Shown here one piece after another: positions 54,710-62,511 of a stretch of DNA of 64,000 nucleotides. The position numbers and the translations under genes are program-made. Within the stretch, counting starts at the first letter, position 1; every line of letters begins with the position of its first letter. The stretch spans positions 358,079-422,078 of the forward strand of contig JADJMS010000047.1 in assembly GCA_016709495.1 (NCBI GenBank), given 5' to 3'. The notes beneath the pieces were generated by a model. The model made no database searches and was not told where the DNA came from. It saw only the letters and a list, made by a program, of their open reading frames with translations. The stretch comes from Candidatus Dechloromonas phosphorivorans (GTDB lineage: Bacteria; Pseudomonadota; Gammaproteobacteria; Burkholderiales; Rhodocyclaceae).

Positions 54710-55711
54710 CTACTGCCCGCTCAGTCGCTTGCCAAACGAGACGGCATAAGCCGGCGAACGGAAACGCAGCACCGGGTCGTTGCCTGGGGCAATGCCATCG
54801 GCCATGACCAGCGGGTCGTAGTTGATGGTTTCGCACGCGGCACCTTTTTGCGCCATCACACTCTTGATCGTCAGTGTGCCGACCTTGACCTGCTTGCGCT
54901 CTTCCGGCCAGGCGATGGTCGGGTTGTCTTCGGCATCACCCTGCTGGCCGATGGTCAGCACCATGTCCCAGCGGATAGGTGCCTGTTGGCTACGGTCGAA
55001 CAGCGCTTGCTCGAGAAAGTTGGCGCCAGCAGTTTTCAGCTCATCCTCTGAAAGGCGTTTTTCGCCGTCCTGCGGCACGAAGCGCCAGCGGCCAAGAATG
55101 GTTTCATTCTTCTTGTTGATGAACTTGAAGGTATGGATGCCCCAATAAGCACTATTGGCATAGCTGCTCGGCGGGTTGTTGGCCGCCATGTACTGGCCTT
55201 GCGCCGCGCTGTCCGGGTGGCTGGCCTTGAAGGCTTTCATCTTTTCCGGGTCAGGCTTGCCGGTCGCCGGATCGGGCTGCAGGGCGAGCATCAAATCGAG
55301 GAAAGTCTGCGGCTGGGCGGCACCGAAAACCGGCGTGTTGAGCATCGCCATCTGGTGCAATTTGCCGTTGGGCAGCTTGAATTGCAGCGCCATGCCGCGC
55401 ACGCTCCTAGCGGTATCGGGCGCTTTGGGATTGCCCCCACCAAGTGAAAAACGGGCAATCACCGGCACCGGCTTGCTGGAGAACAAGGCGGAACGGGTGT
55501 AAGTGGCGGCTTCCGGCGTACCGACGAACTCGCCAAGCGCACAAGTGCCCTTGATATGGTTGCGGCGCTCGCCCGGTGTCACGCCAAATGCGCCTTCGAT
55601 GGCCGCCACGGTTTGGTCTGGCGCCGGCTCATTCGCGCTTACCGTATTCATTGATCCGCTCAGGCAGAGCAAAGCGGCCAGAGCGTATTCCGGATAAGTA
55701 TTCTTCTGCAT
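54710..55711 (-). CDS. Periplasmic catalase-family peroxidase (SrpA-like)
   Basis: This 333-residue protein has a signal peptide (ALAALLCLSGSMNTVSA) and the small catalase fold: RRNHIKGTCALGEFVG with the distal histidine, ARFSLGGGNPKAPD, VRGMALQFKLPNG, and MLNTPVFGAAQPQTF. The C-terminal RFRSPAYAVSFGKRLSGQ bears the proximal tyrosine that ligates heme. Such short catalase-like proteins often act as heme peroxidases. It is the last gene of a minus-strand operon with an ECF sigma factor and its anti-sigma factor, which suggests induction by oxidative or reactive-chlorine stress. Convergent with mutL, three bases apart. Confidence 0.9.
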   Translation of the reverse strand: MQKNTYPEYALAALLCLSGSMNTVSANEPAPDQTVAAIEGAFGVTPGERRNHIKGTCALGEFVGTPEAATYTRSALFSSKPVPVIARFSLGGGNPKAPDTARSVRGMALQFKLPNGKLHQMAMLNTPVFGAAQPQTFLDLMLALQPDPATGKPDPEKMKAFKASHPDSAAQGQYMAANNPPSSYANSAYWGIHTFKFINKKNETILGRWRFVPQDGEKRLSEDELKTAGANFLEQALFDRSQQAPIRWDMVLTIGQQGDAEDNPTIAWPEERKQVKVGTLTIKSVMAQKGAACETINYDPLVMADGIAPGNDPVLRFRSPAYAVSFGKRLSGQ

Positions 55712-55737
55712 TGTTGGTCCTTCGGTTGGGGTTGTTA

Positions 55738-56568
55738 CTAATGTTCGAGCTGGTCGTAAACCGCCGTTGCGACACGGGACAGCTCGCTTTTATCGATGCC
55801 GGCGGACAGCGCGTAACCGAACTTGCCGTCGATCCAGTAAAAGACATTGACCGGGCCTTCCTGGGCAAAGCGGAAACCGGTGTCCTGATTGGCGGTGTTT
55901 TCGGTCGTCACGTAGAGCGTCAGGCGCTGGCCGCTGGAGTCGTGGTACATGAACTGCGCCACCGGGCCGCTGTTGCCAGGCAGCAAGCGGCCGCCGATCA
56001 ACTCATAACCGAGCGTACCCAGCTTGGGCGGGCGTACCGGTGTCCCCAGCCGTTTCGACAGCCAGGTAACGAGTTGATCTTCCTGCTCGGCCCGCACCTC
56101 GACTGGCCGCCGGACATCCGGGCTGAAAACGACGTGGGCGACCGCAGCCTGCCGGGGAAGCGGGACGACCTGGGCGCTACGGACAGGCGGTTGGTACTGG
56201 CCGTGTGCCAGCCAGCCGGAAACGCCGCTGACAACAGCAATCAGCAGTCCGGCAGCGATACGTTCAAGCGACCAGCGTGAAAAAATTGAGCGTTTTTGGG
56301 CGTTGACCGCGCCACGCAGGAAGTCCTCTTGGGGGATAACAGTTTCAGGTTTGGCGGCCAGCGCCAGCAAATTGTCCGGTATCGGCTCATCCAGCATTGG
56401 ATTGAACAACTCCTTGAGCGCCAGGTTTTGTGCCTGATAAGCCTGCAAGCGCTCCGCTTCATCGGGATGACTGGCCAGATAGTCCTCAACCTCGGCCCGC
56501 AATGACTCGGGCAGCACGTTGTCTACGTAAGCGTGCAGATCGGATTCGCTGATCGGAAGCGGTTTCAT
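55738..56568 (-). CDS. Membrane anti-sigma factor
   Basis: This is a 276-residue single-span anti-sigma factor. The cytoplasmic N-terminus (SESDLHAYVDNVLPESLRAEVEDYLASHPDEAERLQAYQ) is the usual anti-sigma helical domain, without a clear zinc HxxxCxxC. One membrane helix (about 103-121) is followed by a periplasmic domain of 150 residues (ending VYDQLEH). Residues 79-92 (PQEDFLRGAVNAQK) are encoded by the 45-bp repeat, inserted in the linker between the anti-sigma domain and the membrane helix. It overlaps the sigma gene by four bases (ATGA), so the two are co-translated. Confidence 0.88.
   Translation of the reverse strand: MKPLPISESDLHAYVDNVLPESLRAEVEDYLASHPDEAERLQAYQAQNLALKELFNPMLDEPIPDNLLALAAKPETVIPQEDFLRGAVNAQKRSIFSRWSLERIAAGLLIAVVSGVSGWLAHGQYQPPVRSAQVVPLPRQAAVAHVVFSPDVRRPVEVRAEQEDQLVTWLSKRLGTPVRPPKLGTLGYELIGGRLLPGNSGPVAQFMYHDSSGQRLTLYVTTENTANQDTGFRFAQEGPVNVFYWIDGKFGYALSAGIDKSELSRVATAVYDQLEH
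56290..56335 (-). repeat. 45-bp dispersed repeat, copy 4 (anti-sigma linker)
   Basis: Read on the minus strand: CCCCCAAGAGGACTTC, then CTGCGTGGCGCGGTCAAC, then GCCCAAAAACG. It codes PQEDFLRGAVNAQK in the gene's own frame. Confidence 0.9.
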
Positions 56569-57065
56569 CTCACGACCCTCAGGTTGGCGCCGGTTGGACG
56601 GCCTTCCATGACCACGCGCAGGCGTTCACGACCACGGGACAGGCGCGACATGACGGTGCCGATGGGAATGTTCAGCGTACTGGCAATTTCCGCATAGCCC
56701 ATTTCCTCCAGCGCCACCAGCAACAGCACGGCACGCTGTTCGTCCGGCACCTGGCTCAGGGCATGGGCAATGTCCCTGACTTCCAGCGCATCGCTTTGAG
56801 TGGCTCGCGTCGGCACCTCGAAATCATCCTCTTCCATTGAATAAGTCGGCAGATTGGGGCGACGTATCTGATCGACCCGCAAGTTGTGCATGATGCTGAA
56901 CAGCCAGGCGCGCAGATTGCTGCCGGGCCGCCATTGCGCCACGCGCGACCAGGCACGTTCCAGAGTGTCCTGCACCAGATCGTCGGCAGCCGCGCGGTCG
57001 CCGAGCAGCGCCCGCGCATAGCGGCGCAGGCGGGGAATCTCGGCCAGGATCGCGCTGCTATCCAC
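56565..57065 (-). CDS. ECF RNA polymerase sigma factor
   Basis: This is a 166-residue sigma-70 family ECF factor. Region 2 has RRYARALLGDRAAADDLVQD, TLERAWSRVAQW and NLRAWLFSIMHNLRVDQIRR. Region 4 has LSQVPDEQRAVLLLVALEEM, GYAEIASTLNIPIGTVMSRL and SRGRERLR. It has no extra domain. It is second in the operon after a small lipoprotein gene and before its anti-sigma factor. A likely self-recognised promoter (GGAAT, 17 bases, CGTT) lies upstream of the lipoprotein gene. Confidence 0.94.
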   Translation of the reverse strand: MDSSAILAEIPRLRRYARALLGDRAAADDLVQDTLERAWSRVAQWRPGSNLRAWLFSIMHNLRVDQIRRPNLPTYSMEEDDFEVPTRATQSDALEVRDIAHALSQVPDEQRAVLLLVALEEMGYAEIASTLNIPIGTVMSRLSRGRERLRVVMEGRPTGANLRVVR

Positions 57066-57073
57066 GGTTTGGC

Positions 57074-57459
57074 TTAGGGCTTGGCGACGTGCCAGACGCT
57101 GTTGACACCATCGCCGGTCATGTCGCCAGCCTTTTGATCCTTGGCCCAGAAGTAGAGCGGCTTACCCTTGAAAGCCCATTGTTTTTTCCATCATCGCGCA
57201 GCACAACGCTGTAGTCGCCGCTGGCGCTGTCGCCATCCTTCGCAAAGAGCGGCGGCCAGTTGGTGGCGCATGGGCCATTGCAAACGCTCTTGCCGCTACC
57301 AGCAGCATCCTTGTCAAAGGTATAAAGCGTCATGCCATTGCTGCCGGTGAGCATGCCATTGGCGGTCATGGCAGGCGCGGCGGGTTTCATATCCGCAGCC
57401 GAACAAGCGGCCATGGTGGCAGATACCAGAAGTGCGAGAACGAATTTGTTGGTTTTCAT
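57074..57459 (-). CDS. COG4315-type lipoprotein, frameshifted
   Basis: This is a small predicted lipoprotein (about 128 residues) with lipobox MAAC (Cys19). The mature part has two copies of the family motif: GMTLYTFDKDAAGSGKSVCNGPCATNWPP, then, in another frame, QWAFKGKPLYFWAKDQKAGDMTGDGVNSVWHVAKP. One base is missing in the T run 57182-57187; adding it gives DDGKKQWAFKGKPL. Proteins of this family are secreted repeats with conserved Cys and Trp, of unknown function, often near ECF sigma factors. It is the first gene of the ECF operon. Confidence 0.85.
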
Positions 57460-57494
57460 GATTTTCTCCGTTGGTGTTTGGGGCGCTACACCTA

Positions 57495-57524
57495 CATTAA
57501 CGGGGATAGGACCGCATTTATTCC
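57495..57524 (-). promoter_or_regulatory. Candidate ECF-type promoter of the lipoprotein-sigma-anti-sigma-catalase operon
   Basis: On the minus strand GGAATAAA (57524-57517) and CGTTAATG (57502-57495) are separated so that GGAAT and CGTT lie 17 bases apart, the spacing and sequence type seen at ECF promoters. The start codon at 57459 is about 35 bases downstream. Recognition by the sigma factor in this operon is an inference. Confidence 0.55.
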
Positions 57525-57683
57525 AAACTGTGCAACAAATTTCGTCTTGAGCAAAACAGCGCTGAATGGCTGGTGATCAGCAATCAAATTGACGCCTGTG
57601 CTGCCTCGAGCCGGCCCAAACCTGAGATCGCGGAGGCAAGGGCACTACGGCTGATTAGGCCGCTTGCGCGATCTCGCATACCG

Positions 57684-58910
57684 TTATTTGCTAAAGCCAA
57701 CCGCCCAGCATTGTTCAAGGTTGGCCTCTACACTGGCCACGACATCGGCATCGAGCTTTCCCAGTTCTGCCTCTTCCCGCAGAACATTTAGAATGTCCTT
57801 TGCCGGTAATGGGCCACGGTAGGGACGGTGCTGCTCGAGCGCTTGAAAGACATCGGCAACTGCAATGATCCGTGCTTCGAGTGAGAGCTCGGCTTTTTGC
57901 AAATGATAGGGGTAACCCGAGCCATCAATCCGTTCGTGGTGCTGCGAGGCCCATTGGGCCACCTCTTCCAGGCCACTGATATTTTTCAGGATATTGAAGG
58001 TATCGAAGCTGTGCCGACGAACGATGGCGTATTCCTCTTGCGTCAGCTTGCCGGGTTTGTCGAGATAGTTGTCGGGAACCCTGAGTTTACCCAGATCGTG
58101 CAGTAGGCCAGCCAGTTCTAGAAGTTCGCAGGTCCGGGGCGATAGGCCCATCTTTTCGCCTATGTAGCGTGCTAGGCGCGCTACAGCATCTGAGTGCCTT
58201 TGAGTGTAGGGACTCTTCGCGTCAACAATCACCGAGAAGACATGCATGAGACTGCGCAGATCGGCAAATTCAAGCTGCCCCTCGCTTTCACAGCCTACCC
58301 AAGTCGCCGCATAGCCCGCGACATGCTCGCTTTCAAGACGGAACCAGAAGGCCTCCGAACTGGCGAGTTCGAGAAAGACCTCGACTATCTCGGGATGGAA
58401 CCATTCATTTTTGTGCTCGATTGCCTGTCGGCATGTATCCGGCACACCGAGCAGAATGTTGGAGTTATCCTTGAGGCTGCCCAGCGTCAGAATATCGATG
58501 CGGTCAGCGAGGTAGATGCAACTGGCGTTAAGCCGGGTTTCTTCGGGGAGGTTCAGATTCTTGAGAACAGACCAATGGGTATGATGATGTAGCACGACAT
58601 CGGCCAGCTTCGCGAGTTGCGGACATTGACTGAGCAGGGTATGGCCGATCACGCAGTGTTCGTGTTCGTTTTCCCATTCCAACTGAGCCAGGCGGGAATG
58701 GATGACGGTTTTCGAGACGCCGCAATCGTGCAGAATTGCCGCTTGAAAGAGGTCGTCCAGTCGCCGCCCCGACCATCCCAGCTTTTTACCGCATTCTGCC
58801 GCGATGTAGGCCACCCGCTTGCCGTGGTGAATGTGCGTAACACCGACAAGATCGAGAGCATCTGATAAAGAGTAGATTGCTTGATGGAGATTGACGCGAT
58901 AGGACGACAC
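57684..58910 (-). CDS. Tandem HD / HD-GYP domain phosphodiesterase
   Basis: This 408-residue cytoplasmic protein has two HD-type halves. The first (about 1-180) has HIHHGKRVAYIA, ILHDCG (His61-Asp62), HHHTHW (108-113) and LADRID. The second is a full HD-GYP module: TQRHSDAVARLARYIG, LLHDLGKLRVPD (His271-Asp272) and HHERIDGSGYP (324-334). HD-GYP enzymes hydrolyse cyclic di-GMP or related dinucleotides. No receiver, PAS or membrane segment is present, so the input is either the first HD domain or an unknown partner. It stands alone between the ECF operon and the low-GC patch. Confidence 0.9.
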   Translation of the reverse strand: MSSYRVNLHQAIYSLSDALDLVGVTHIHHGKRVAYIAAECGKKLGWSGRRLDDLFQAAILHDCGVSKTVIHSRLAQLEWENEHEHCVIGHTLLSQCPQLAKLADVVLHHHTHWSVLKNLNLPEETRLNASCIYLADRIDILTLGSLKDNSNILLGVPDTCRQAIEHKNEWFHPEIVEVFLELASSEAFWFRLESEHVAGYAATWVGCESEGQLEFADLRSLMHVFSVIVDAKSPYTQRHSDAVARLARYIGEKMGLSPRTCELLELAGLLHDLGKLRVPDNYLDKPGKLTQEEYAIVRRHSFDTFNILKNISGLEEVAQWASQHHERIDGSGYPYHLQKAELSLEARIIAVADVFQALEQHRPYRGPLPAKDILNVLREEAELGKLDADVVASVEANLEQCWAVGFSK

Positions 58911-59292
58911 AGGCTGGCCTCAGATTGGCAATTCGCTTAGTCGTAGACGTTTGCTTTTTGCGAGATTCAAAGTGATCAGAACTCAGCCTAGCTAATAGCT
59001 GAGCCTCTCCTTGTATTTCATCTGCCTAAGGGTGGATTTCATCCTACCAGTTTTTCCTGCTGTTGCTCATTGAGCAAGTTCTCCATGAACAGAATCGGCA
59101 ACCTGCAACCCAAGCTCTAGTGCTGCCGTTTCCGGTTATTCCAGTTGTGTACGCCACACTCAGTGACGACCGGCCGCTTTCGGGAATCGGAGTTTAACCG
59201 GCCGCTTTCAGGTGATGAACCCGAAGAGAGGGCAGTCTCTTGAGTGCCCAAAACGGCCCGTCTAGTGTTAGAAAAGCTGACGTTCCATCGGC
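58911..59292. other. Gene-free stretch with short direct repeats
   Basis: I see no credible gene. ACCGGCCGCTTTC occurs twice, at 59169-59181 and 59197-59209, 28 bases apart. AAGAGA/TCTCTT near 59225-59241 forms a small hairpin. Base composition turns AT-rich beyond this point. The direct repeats look like a remnant of an intergenic repeat or mobile element. Confidence 0.5.
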
Positions 59293-59487
59293 TTATTTGA
59301 TCCAAGAGATTTGAGACTTCGCGCCCAGCGTTCCGGCAATGAAATCTTCTACGAAATTCCCATCGGCAATCTCCGAAGGGCGCAGTTTTTCTCTACTGCT
59401 CCAGTAATACTGGGCATATCCGATCAATGCCTGATCCTTCACTCGTCGAATATCTATTCGGTACCCGTGAAGCCCAGTTGGAGTCAA
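59293..59487 (-). CDS. Unrecognised small open frame or gene fragment
   Basis: This is a 64-residue frame from a TTG at 59487 with a protein-like composition (GYRIDIRRVKDQALIGYAQY, EIADGNFVEDFIAGTLG). I do not recognise it and see no ribosome site. It may be the last part of the broken membrane protein upstream, or a separate fragment. Function unknown. Confidence 0.3.
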   Translation of the reverse strand: MTPTGLHGYRIDIRRVKDQALIGYAQYYWSSREKLRPSEIADGNFVEDFIAGTLGAKSQISWIK

Positions 59488-59537
59488 TCTGGCAGGGCGA
59501 GATCTGTTACCTTATCTCGTATTCTGCGCTCGGCACT

Positions 59538-60385
59538 TCAATCGGTTCGTATATGAAATTTCGTATCTTTATTATCGGAGTCAAGCCTGATTCGTTCAAA
59601 TTTAGCTGTACTGAAATGACCGTTATAGTTGTCTGACAGTCTGCCCACCTCAACCAACTCAAACAACCGTTGATTGAGCAAACTAAAAGCCTTTCCTCCA
59701 GTGTCGTAGAATAGTGAGAAAAATAATTGTGCGGAATAAATATGCCAGAAGGTCGCCCAACTGTAATCACTCGTTTTATGGTCGCCTGATTGCATAGACT
59801 TGATAAAGTCGGAATTCCTAGACATCCTTGATGAATAGCAGATGACAAATAGGGAACGGGGTTAAGTACCAAGAAAACCACAACAGCCATCACTTCCACT
59901 ACGCTGACTGGGTCCACGTTCCCTTTGTCTAGTCCATACACCGTTCGACTTCAGAGTGAAAAGGAGGCAATCGGATAGACGATAAACGTTGGGATCTGCG
60001 AACAATATTTCTTTGGCGAAATATTCATAGGTTGCTGTTGATGTGCCTGCTTAACCAGATAGGCACAATAGCAGTTGCCAAACAGGATTGGTGAGACCTG
60101 CCATTCGCTATTAGGCGCGAATCGAAGCCCGTGATGCGAATCAGGCATAACACAACGATTGTGGGCAACCAATACGCCGTAATGATTTCGATGAGCTGAA
60201 TCTGAACGAAGGCAGAACTGGTATCCGAGAACGTAACCCAACCGCCGACTGTAGAATGGCCCTGCTGAAAACAGAGTCGCCAAAATAAACGACAGTGCAA
60301 CAGATAGATTTGCTATCGAAAGTCTGCTCGCTGAAGTATTGCCCGATATGTTTTTCGGGCTTTCCATTGAGTGATTGTCAGACAT
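59538..60385 (-). pseudogene. Broken membrane protein in low-GC patch
   Basis: Several overlapping minus-strand frames look like pieces of one inner membrane protein of roughly 270 residues. It begins MSDNHSMESPKNISGNTSAS, followed by a helix (LSVALSFILATLFSAGPF). In a second frame there is LIEIITAYWLPTIVVLCLIR, in a third VVEVMAVVVFLVLNPVPYL, and finally SAQLFFSLFYDTGG to FHIRTD. At least three frame changes are needed (near 60230, 60030 and 59840). The DNA is visibly AT-richer than its neighbours, suggesting transfer. I recognise no family. Decay and sequence error cannot be told apart. Confidence 0.45.
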
Positions 60386-60596
60386 TTTCTGAAATTAAGC
60401 AGCTTCAAACCAACAGTAATTTTCTATGGGGTATGAGCGGCATGAATCTGGTTGACGAACGACAGCTATCGGGAAGCGCTCCGGAAGGAACGTTCCTGAT
60501 CGAATGGGTTAGGTCACGAATGGCCGGTTCGAGCATTCCACTTCAAAAACCCTGGATTTGGCTGAGCGGTCGCTATCGAATCCGCGATGACCGGAT

Positions 60597-61110
60597 TTAA
60601 TTTTCCGCAATCTTTCGGTCGACCGTAACAACTCCAGCCGCCGATACGCAGCCCGGTTTTTTGAGGATTTTGGTCGAGTAGAGAATGTCATTGCTTCCGG
60701 CAAGCTGCCCCCAGCAGCGCACGAATTTCCTCGGCCTTATGGAACATTCGTCACGCGAACTGCCACGCACCATGGCGAACAGGTTGTGGCCAGGCTGGCA
60801 AGGCACGCGGGCGGCGATAGCAATGGGTGACAAAGGGCAGCGCACCCACCAGCGCGCGCTGGAGTTGATCGGACCTGTTCGTCAGCACATCCTGATTAAC
60901 CGTCATGCCATTGGCCGTCCAGCCGATGGCGTAGTGATTGGGCACGGCACCGATGCGGCGGATCATGCCGCTGCTCAGCAGCCCTTGCATAAGAAGGGCC
61001 GAATACCTCGTTCCTCGGCTAGCGCCAACTGCTCGGCAAGCGTCGCAGTGACGCCACCAGGGGCAAGCCGGCCTGGGTGGCGACGATCAGGCGCGGTCAA
61101 GTTCATCCAT
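60597..61110 (-). CDS. nirH: Heme d1 biosynthesis protein NirH (siroheme decarboxylase subunit), frameshifted
   Basis: NirH belongs to the AsnC/Lrp-like group that together with NirD/L/G decarboxylates siroheme to 12,18-didecarboxysiroheme. From ATG 61110 it reads MDELDRA, then LIVATQAGLPLVA after one restored C. It then shows MQGLLSSGMIRRIGAVPNHY, AIGWTANGMTV, ALPFVTHCYRRPR, and finally NDILYSTKILKKTGLR in another frame. At least four one-base losses are needed to join these. The 13-mer motif lies in its 3' end (60618-60630). The exact stop is uncertain; 60597 is the end in the observed last frame. Confidence 0.82.
60618..60630 (-). repeat. 13-mer dispersed motif, copy at the nirH 3' end
   Basis: GTCGACCGTAACA, exact reverse complement, with CGGTCGACCG forming a 10-bp palindrome at 60616-60625. 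It lies just past the last residues conserved in NirH. Confidence 0.75.
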
Positions 61111-61561
61111 CAGACCCCGCGCCTCCAGCTTCATTTCAACGAAAAATTCGCGTTTTTGGGAAGGCGGAATCGGCAAACCGGTGTCGCTTTCGATGCGGGC
61201 AACGGCTTCCGCAATGCCGGACTGGGTTTCGGTGGCGAGGACGAACCACATGTTCAATGCGTGCTCACGGCGGTAGTTGTGGGCAACTTGCGGTAGCGCA
61301 TTAACCAGTGCCGACCCGTCATAGCGCGCTTTCCGGCACGGCCATGGCGGCCAGTGGAACAAGGCCGCCCATGCGTTCGATCTGGTACATCGGCCGAAAC
61401 GGTCAGTACCTTTGTCGGCGAGCAGGCTTTCGAGGCGTTTGAGCAACTCGTCTTTCTGATGCCGAGGCGCCCGGCGACTTGAGCGTAGGGCCGGGAACAG
61501 ATTGGGAATTCACCTTGTAACGATTGATCGATTTGGCGGTCGACCGCTTCAAGCTACGCAT
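61087..61561 (-). CDS. nirG: Heme d1 biosynthesis protein NirG (siroheme decarboxylase subunit), frameshifted
   Basis: This is an AsnC/Lrp-like partner of NirD, NirL and NirH. ATG 61561 gives MRSLEAVDRQI and, with repairs, GEFPICSRPYAQVAGRLGI, then KDELLKRLESLLADK. Further on it has ALVNALPQVAHNYRREHALN, MWFVLATETQSGIAEAVARI and EREFFVEMKLEA. Several single-base losses are needed. Its ATG lies within the end of the upstream nirD(L) gene (ATGCGTAG) and its stop region overlaps the nirH start. Translation coupling through the cluster is therefore likely. Confidence 0.82.
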
Positions 61562-62511
61562 AGCGCACCATCTCTGTTTTGTAGCGGGTCAGGAAAACAG
61601 CACCTCATGGGCGCAGTTTTGAAGGCCATGCCGCTGACGTGCAAATCAGCAATCAGGCGTTCAACCTCGGCCCGATCACGACCGTGAATCATGCAGAACA
61701 GGTTGTACGGCCAGTCCGGCAAAACGGCGGGGTCGACGGTAGCAGAGCGTGACGTCCCCTTCTTCAGCCGCGCGACCCATTTCACTAACCCGCCTATCCG
61801 AAATGTCATGAACGACCATCGCATTGGCGGTATAGCCGAGTTCGTGATGGCGCACGACGACGCTGAAACGCTTGATGGCACCTCTGCCAGCCAGCGCCCG
61901 ATGCGACTAAGTACATCCGATTCGAGGCACCGATCCGTTCGGCGATCATCGCAAAAAGGGCGCATAAAGAGCGGCAGCCCTTCCTGCAGTACGGAAACCA
62001 GTCGCCTTTCAGACTCCACCGGCACTACCGGCACAACTGGCCGCGCCGTGGCAACGTGCTTCGGCTTACCGGGCGAGCAGCGGAAACCAGGTCAATATGA
62101 AACTCCTCAACCAGCGGCAAGGGCAAAATTGGGTAACCGGCGGCCGATGCGACCGCACTCCAGTGTTGCCTGCAAACGCCCTTCACTGGCCGCCGTGACG
62201 ACAAACCGCAGGTTGTGGATGCTCGCGCTCATAATTGTGATTGACCTCGAAAGCCGATTGACCGCTGCCGCCACCGCACCTGCTGATCTGCCGGCACAGC
62301 CATTGCCGCCAGCGTTGAAGCAACCGAAACGCTTGCGCAAAGACAGCGCCAACCCGCGAAATTTTGCCCCTCGCGCCGTAAACTCTCCAGCCCGCCCAGG
62401 GCAACGCGTCGCAAACCCTGCCGCGCTGGGGCTGGCAAATCGCGCCGGGCAGAGCGGGAACATCGCGCTGGAATCCGTTGTGCAAGGCGGAATCTCGAAT
62501 GTTTCAGCCAT
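61554..62511 (-). CDS. nirDL: Heme d1 biosynthesis protein NirD-NirL, probably fused, heavily frameshifted
   Basis: Two AsnC-like modules follow each other with no convincing stop and start between them. The first (from ATG 62511) has MAETFEIP, FQRDVP, VASTLAAMAVPADQ, VNHNYEREH and FVVTAASEGRLQATLE. The second has SERRLVSVLQEGLPLFMRPF, MIAERIGAS, SDVLSRIGRWLAE, LPDWPYNLFCMIHGRDRAEV, ERLIADLHVSGMAFKTAP and TRYKTEMVRYA, ending at TAG 61554. The length (about 320-330 residues) fits the fused NirDL of some denitrifiers. At least six frame changes occur, so whether D and L are one chain needs a clean sequence. Confidence 0.75.

Noticed and set aside
61537..61546. CGGTCGACCG palindrome in nirG as a repeat copy
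   Set aside because: It lacks the TGTTR part and codes AVDRQ, expected at an AsnC-type N-terminus.
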